From NCBI GenBank assembly GCA_045123185.1, contig JBGVIL010000026.1:62001-126000 (forward strand): a stretch of 64,000 nucleotides of DNA. Direction: 5' to 3'. The notes below the pieces were generated by a model. The model saw only the letters and a program-made list of their open reading frames with translations. It searched no databases and had not been told where the DNA came from. This stretch comes from UBA1231 sp045123185 (GTDB lineage: Bacteria > Bacillota_I > Bacilli_A > ML615J-28 > CAG-313). Made by a program: the position numbers and the translations under genes. Below, in pieces: positions 61,483 to 64,000 of this stretch (within the stretch, counting starts at the first letter, position 1; the number at the start of each line of letters is the position of its first letter).

Positions 61483-61758
61483 ATGGAAATTAAACAAAAT
61501 CATGATTTAAAATTAGAAAATAGAAATAAACTATTTATTACAGGTATAAGTAAGATTGATAGTTTAAATAGTGAAGAGTTCTTGATTCAAACAAGTTATG
61601 GTCTTTTACTTGTAAAAGGTGAAAACTTGTTAATGCAACAACTTGATATAGACAAAGGAAACATTTGGATTGAAGGAAATGTTACAGGCATTGAGTATAT
61701 TAATGAAACTAAAGATAAGAAACCAAAAACTGGGTTTGTCGGAAAATTATTTAAATGA
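61483..61758 (+). CDS. yabP: YabP-like spore protein
   Basis: The start is ATG 61483 after GAGGTG; the ATG at 61471 overlaps that site. The 91-residue protein follows the YabP pattern: LENRNKLFITGISKIDSLNSEEFLIQTSYGLLLVKGENL, then LDIDKGNIWIEGNVTGIEY and a terminal KLFK. In Bacillus YabP is needed for spore cortex/coat formation. It ends in TGA, the only clear TGA stop in the window, overlapping the next ATG (ATGA). Confidence 0.75.
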   Translation: MEIKQNHDLKLENRNKLFITGISKIDSLNSEEFLIQTSYGLLLVKGENLLMQQLDIDKGNIWIEGNVTGIEYINETKDKKPKTGFVGKLFK

Positions 61759-62189
61759 TTGTATATAATGTATTAGAAGAGATAAGAATAATTATGTATC
61801 TTTTCGCACTGGGAATATTTGTTCCAAGTAGTTATGATACTTTAAAAATTGTAGATTTTAAAAATAAAATAATGACATTTATAATTAAATTAGTATTTGC
61901 TGTTTTAATCATAATTTTATGTTATTACTTTTTGTTTAAACTAAATGAAGGATATGTTCCACAATATGGGATTATAATAATATTAATAGGAATGAGTTTA
62001 TATTTTTTCTTGTTAAGAAAAAAATTTGTAAAGATAATTCTAAAAATCAAAAGAACAACAGTAATAATAATTCAAAAGATCTTGATAATTTTTAAACCTT
62101 TTAAGATTTTTAAAACAACGTTTTTACTATTAAAAGAAAAAAGTAAAAAGTTATATATCAAAATACTTTACAAACGAAAAAAAATGTAG
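61755..62189 (+). CDS. yabQ: YabQ-like spore membrane protein
   Basis: This 144-residue protein starts in the overlap with the YabP-like gene. It has hydrophobic segments at about residues 9-27, 39-60 and 70-87, and a highly basic C-terminal half. Layout and the GIFVPSSYDTLKIVDFKNK region agree with YabQ, which sits in the spore envelope of Bacillus. Identification rests mainly on pairing with yabP. The tRNA promoter overlaps its 3' end. Confidence 0.55.
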   Translation: MIVYNVLEEIRIIMYLFALGIFVPSSYDTLKIVDFKNKIMTFIIKLVFAVLIIILCYYFLFKLNEGYVPQYGIIIILIGMSLYFFLLRKKFVKIILKIKRTTVIIIQKILIIFKPFKIFKTTFLLLKEKSKKLYIKILYKRKKM

Positions 62190-62195
62190 TATACT
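62167..62195 (+). promoter_or_regulatory. promoter of the tRNA pair
   Basis: TTTACA and TATACT are separated by 17 bases, overlapping the end of the yabQ-like gene and about 30 bases before tRNA-Tyr. Confidence 0.6.
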
Positions 62196-62225
62196 ATTAT
62201 AGCAATCCCATGGAGAGCATTCCAT

Positions 62226-62310
62226 GGAGGGGTAGCGAAGTGGCTAAACGCGGTGGACTGTAAATCCACTCTCTCCGAGTTCGATGGTTCGAATCCGTCC
62301 CCCTCCACCA
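62226..62310 (+). tRNA. tRNA-Tyr (GTA)
   Basis: The acceptor stem GGAGGGG pairs with CCCCTCC, the anticodon stem GTGGA/TCCAC closes a CTGTAAA loop (anticodon GTA), a long variable arm with CTC/GAG is present, and the T arm has loop TTCGAAT. The CCA end is encoded at 62308-62310. Confidence 0.95.
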
Positions 62311-62319
62311 TTTTTTTAT

Positions 62320-62394
62320 AGGCCATTAGCCAAGCGGTAAGGCAACGGACTTTGACTCCGTCATTCACTTGTTCGAATCAAGTATGGCCTACCA
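62320..62394 (+). tRNA. tRNA-Gln (TTG)
   Basis: A 7-bp acceptor stem AGGCCAT/ATGGCCT, D-arm GCC...GGC, anticodon stem ACGGA/TCCGT with loop CTTTGAC (anticodon TTG) and T-loop TTCGAAT form a standard glutamine tRNA. The CCA end is encoded. It lies 9 bases after tRNA-Tyr, so both are one transcript. Confidence 0.95.
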
Positions 62395-62402
62395 TTTGTA
62401 AT

Positions 62403-62431
62403 TAACTCAAACGTCGTGTTGAGTTTTTTTT
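62403..62431 (+). terminator. terminator of the tRNA pair
   Basis: AACTCAA and TTGAGTT form the stem, with an 8-base middle that can add one C-G pair. TTTTTTTT follows. It starts nine bases after tRNA-Gln. Confidence 0.85.
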
Positions 62432-62440
62432 ATGCTTAAT

Positions 62441-62469
62441 TTTACAAATATAAGGTAAAGTGTTATAAT
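62441..62469 (+). promoter_or_regulatory. promoter of the HAAS-domain protein gene
   Basis: TTTACA and TATAAT are separated by 17 bases; the -10 lies 21 bases before the ATG at 62490, which is preceded by AGAGGTG. Confidence 0.7.
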
Positions 62470-62489
62470 AATTATAGAGGTGTTAAAGT

Positions 62490-64000
62490 ATGACAATTCG
62501 GGAATACTTAATTGAATTAGAAGAAGAATTAAAGTTTCTTCCTAAAAATAAAAGAGAATCTACACTAATAGTTTATCGAGAAAAAATTAATAATTTGATA
62601 GATCTTGGTGAATCAGAAGAAAAAATAATAGCTGAACTGCCATCACCTAGAGAAATTGCAGAAAGCCAATATTCAAGTGAAGGTATAGATTATTTAGACA
62701 AAAGAAAAAAACTTACTAAACAAAAGGCAACAACAAAAGCCATTATTTCAGCATTTGTATTGTTGTTGTTAGTAAGTGCAGTTGTAGTTCTTTCATGGTT
62801 TACATTTGGAAGTATTATAAAAATTGTTGGATTAATATTTAAAGTAAAAGGTATTTTAGAAATAGTAATTAACACGTGTTTGGTTATAAGTTATATAGCA
62901 GTACTTTTACTAGCATATATCTATTTATTAGATTTATTACATATGATATTTAATATGTTACTAGAAAATATTTTAATTGTATTTGATAAAAATCCAAAGT
63001 TTTTAGATAATTCTTTAATGGACTATATTGATAAATTAACAAAAAAACCAAAGCTGTTTGGTAAAATACTTGCTGTGACAGCTGGATGTTTATTAATGTT
63101 TTTAGTAATTGGTTATTTTACTAAAACATATTTTTATCGATCTTTTGGTGAAATTAAAACAGAAGAATATGTTGAAACATTAACTTATAATAATTCTACT
63201 TTTGATAAATTTGTTATTGATATTGATATAGCAAATATTGTTTTATCAATTGGCGAAGAATTTAAAATTATTGTGTCTAGTGAATTTGAAAGAAACAATT
63301 TATTGACACTTACTGATTCGACACTAACATTTACAACAGACACACTACAAGAATTTGATATGTTTGGTTTATTTACTGAACCAATTCCATATATTGAAAT
63401 TATTGTTCCTCAAAATTTAAATATAATTTGTAAAACGCATTCTGGCTTTATTCAAATGGAAAAATCTAATTTAAATGATTTAACTATACAAACTAATTCA
63501 AGTGGTGTATTCATTAGTGAATCAAGTATGAATAAGGTAAATATATCTCAAAACAAAGGTGGATTACAAATTTCCAATTCTAATTTTAATATTGGAACTA
63601 TTAATACTATAGGCGGTTCTGTGTTATTAGAAAAGAATACTTGTGTTGAATTAAACTATATAAATGATACAGCAAAAGTTAATATTAACGACACTGTTCT
63701 TGATAAGCTTACTTTAAGCAGTAATACAGGAAATGTGTTTATTAATAAAATGAATAATAATGAAACATATATAGAAACACAAAATTGTACACTTGATTTA
63801 AAACAAGTTCATTCATTAAGTAATATAAATATAAAATCATTCTATGAAACAAAAGTAACATTATATGAATCGGACACAACAAATTTAAATGTTATTATGA
63901 ATGGCGGAACATTCACTGGATATTATTTGAATATGAATGGTGTAATTCAAACTACTGGGTCATTAATGTTAAGTTATATTATAGGTAATTTTGATGTAGA
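62490..64000 (+). CDS. HAAS/DUF1700 membrane protein with C-terminal adhesin-like domain, incomplete
   Basis: The frame is open from ATG 62490 to the end of the window (503 codons), so the C-terminus is missing. Residues 1-65 form a helical DUF1700/HAAS-type domain (REYLIELEEELKFLPKNKR, IIAELPSPREIAESQY). Three or four membrane segments follow at about residues 80-220. The rest is a beta-rich repeat region with short Asn/Ser/Thr strands (ISESSMNKVNISQNKGGLQISNSNFN), like DUF4097 putative adhesins. DUF1700 proteins are often paired with PadR regulators, but none is in the window. Confidence 0.8.
   Translation, partial: MTIREYLIELEEELKFLPKNKRESTLIVYREKINNLIDLGESEEKIIAELPSPREIAESQYSSEGIDYLDKRKKLTKQKATTKAIISAFVLLLLVSAVVVLSWFTFGSIIKIVGLIFKVKGILEIVINTCLVISYIAVLLLAYIYLLDLLHMIFNMLLENILIVFDKNPKFLDNSLMDYIDKLTKKPKLFGKILAVTAGCLLMFLVIGYFTKTYFYRSFGEIKTEEYVETLTYNNSTFDKFVIDIDIANIVLSIGEEFKIIVSSEFERNNLLTLTDSTLTFTTDTLQEFDMFGLFTEPIPYIEIIVPQNLNIICKTHSGFIQMEKSNLNDLTIQTNSSGVFISESSMNKVNISQNKGGLQISNSNFNIGTINTIGGSVLLEKNTCVELNYINDTAKVNINDTVLDKLTLSSNTGNVFINKMNNNETYIETQNCTLDLKQVHSLSNINIKSFYETKVTLYESDTTNLNVIMNGGTFTGYYLNMNGVIQTTGSLMLSYIIGNFDV

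Noticed and set aside
62168..62368. Reverse-strand frame across the tRNA genes
   Set aside because: It overlaps tRNA-Tyr and tRNA-Gln and has no independent support; the tRNA structures explain the sequence.
1..64000. Genetic code with TGA as tryptophan
   Set aside because: Internal Trp codons of the intact genes read as TGG and full-length proteins are obtained with the standard code; only a decayed GtrA frame has an in-frame TGA.
1..64000. Insertion sequences, prophage or CRISPR arrays
   Set aside because: No transposase, integrase, phage gene, terminal inverted repeat or spaced repeat array was found on reading both strands.

Overview
The window looks like the chromosome of a low-GC, reduced-genome Bacillota lineage: a Bacilli/Erysipelotrichia relative near the Mollicutes-type gut groups. 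Taxonomy is inferred from gene content, AT richness and gene order, not from an rRNA. Internal Trp codons in the intact genes read as TGG, so the code is standard. TGA as a stop is nearly absent: only one of about 70 intact genes uses it. Metabolism looks anaerobic and peptide-based, with pyruvate:ferredoxin oxidoreductase, SUF Fe-S assembly, Feo iron uptake and M16/M18/M28 peptidases. No insertion sequence, prophage, CRISPR array or rRNA was seen.

Region 1 (1-13.7 kb) is the S10-spc-alpha ribosomal operon from the end of rplC to rplQ, in Bacillus order and including secY, adk, map, infA and rpoA, closed by a strong terminator. Region 2 (13.7-21 kb) holds an acetyltransferase, a lipoprotein, an ECF-transporter core (ecfA1-ecfA2-ecfT) coupled to truA, an unlisted 53-residue reverse-strand gene, a decayed lipoprotein gene and an amidase lipoprotein with His/Cys repeats. 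Region 3 (21-29 kb) has two peptidases, two DUF1292 genes, thiN, and the tmk-holB-ricT-tRNA methyltransferase-rsmI block. Region 4 (29-36.8 kb) has a reverse-strand MurE-like protein without catalytic motifs, nifJ, and an operon of a YhbD-like regulator, a bactofilin and two membrane proteins behind a consensus promoter.

Region 5 (36.8-41.6 kb) is sufCDSUB, whose promoter is embedded in the 5' arm of a long hairpin. Region 6 (41.6-45.4 kb) has an XRE regulator and an alpha/beta hydrolase-Mur ligase-Ddl cluster; the Mur ligase reading frame continues about 55 codons upstream of its first ATG. Region 7 (45.5-55 kb) is tilS-ftsH-rqcP-maf, hslO, a YebC-family gene, an orphan gene and an M16C peptidase. 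Region 8 (55-58.3 kb) is a DtxR-type regulator divergent from feoA-feoB-Cys-rich protein, with two 16-bp palindromes between them. Region 9 (58.4-64 kb) has a GNAT protein, a broken GtrA gene, lysS, YabP/YabQ-like spore genes, tRNA-Tyr, tRNA-Gln and a large membrane protein that runs off the window.

The most interesting leads are the MurE-like pseudoenzyme, the Mur ligase cluster with a hidden N-terminus, the terminator/promoter overlap before suf, the paired feo operators, the YabP/YabQ pair, and the near-absence of TGA stops.
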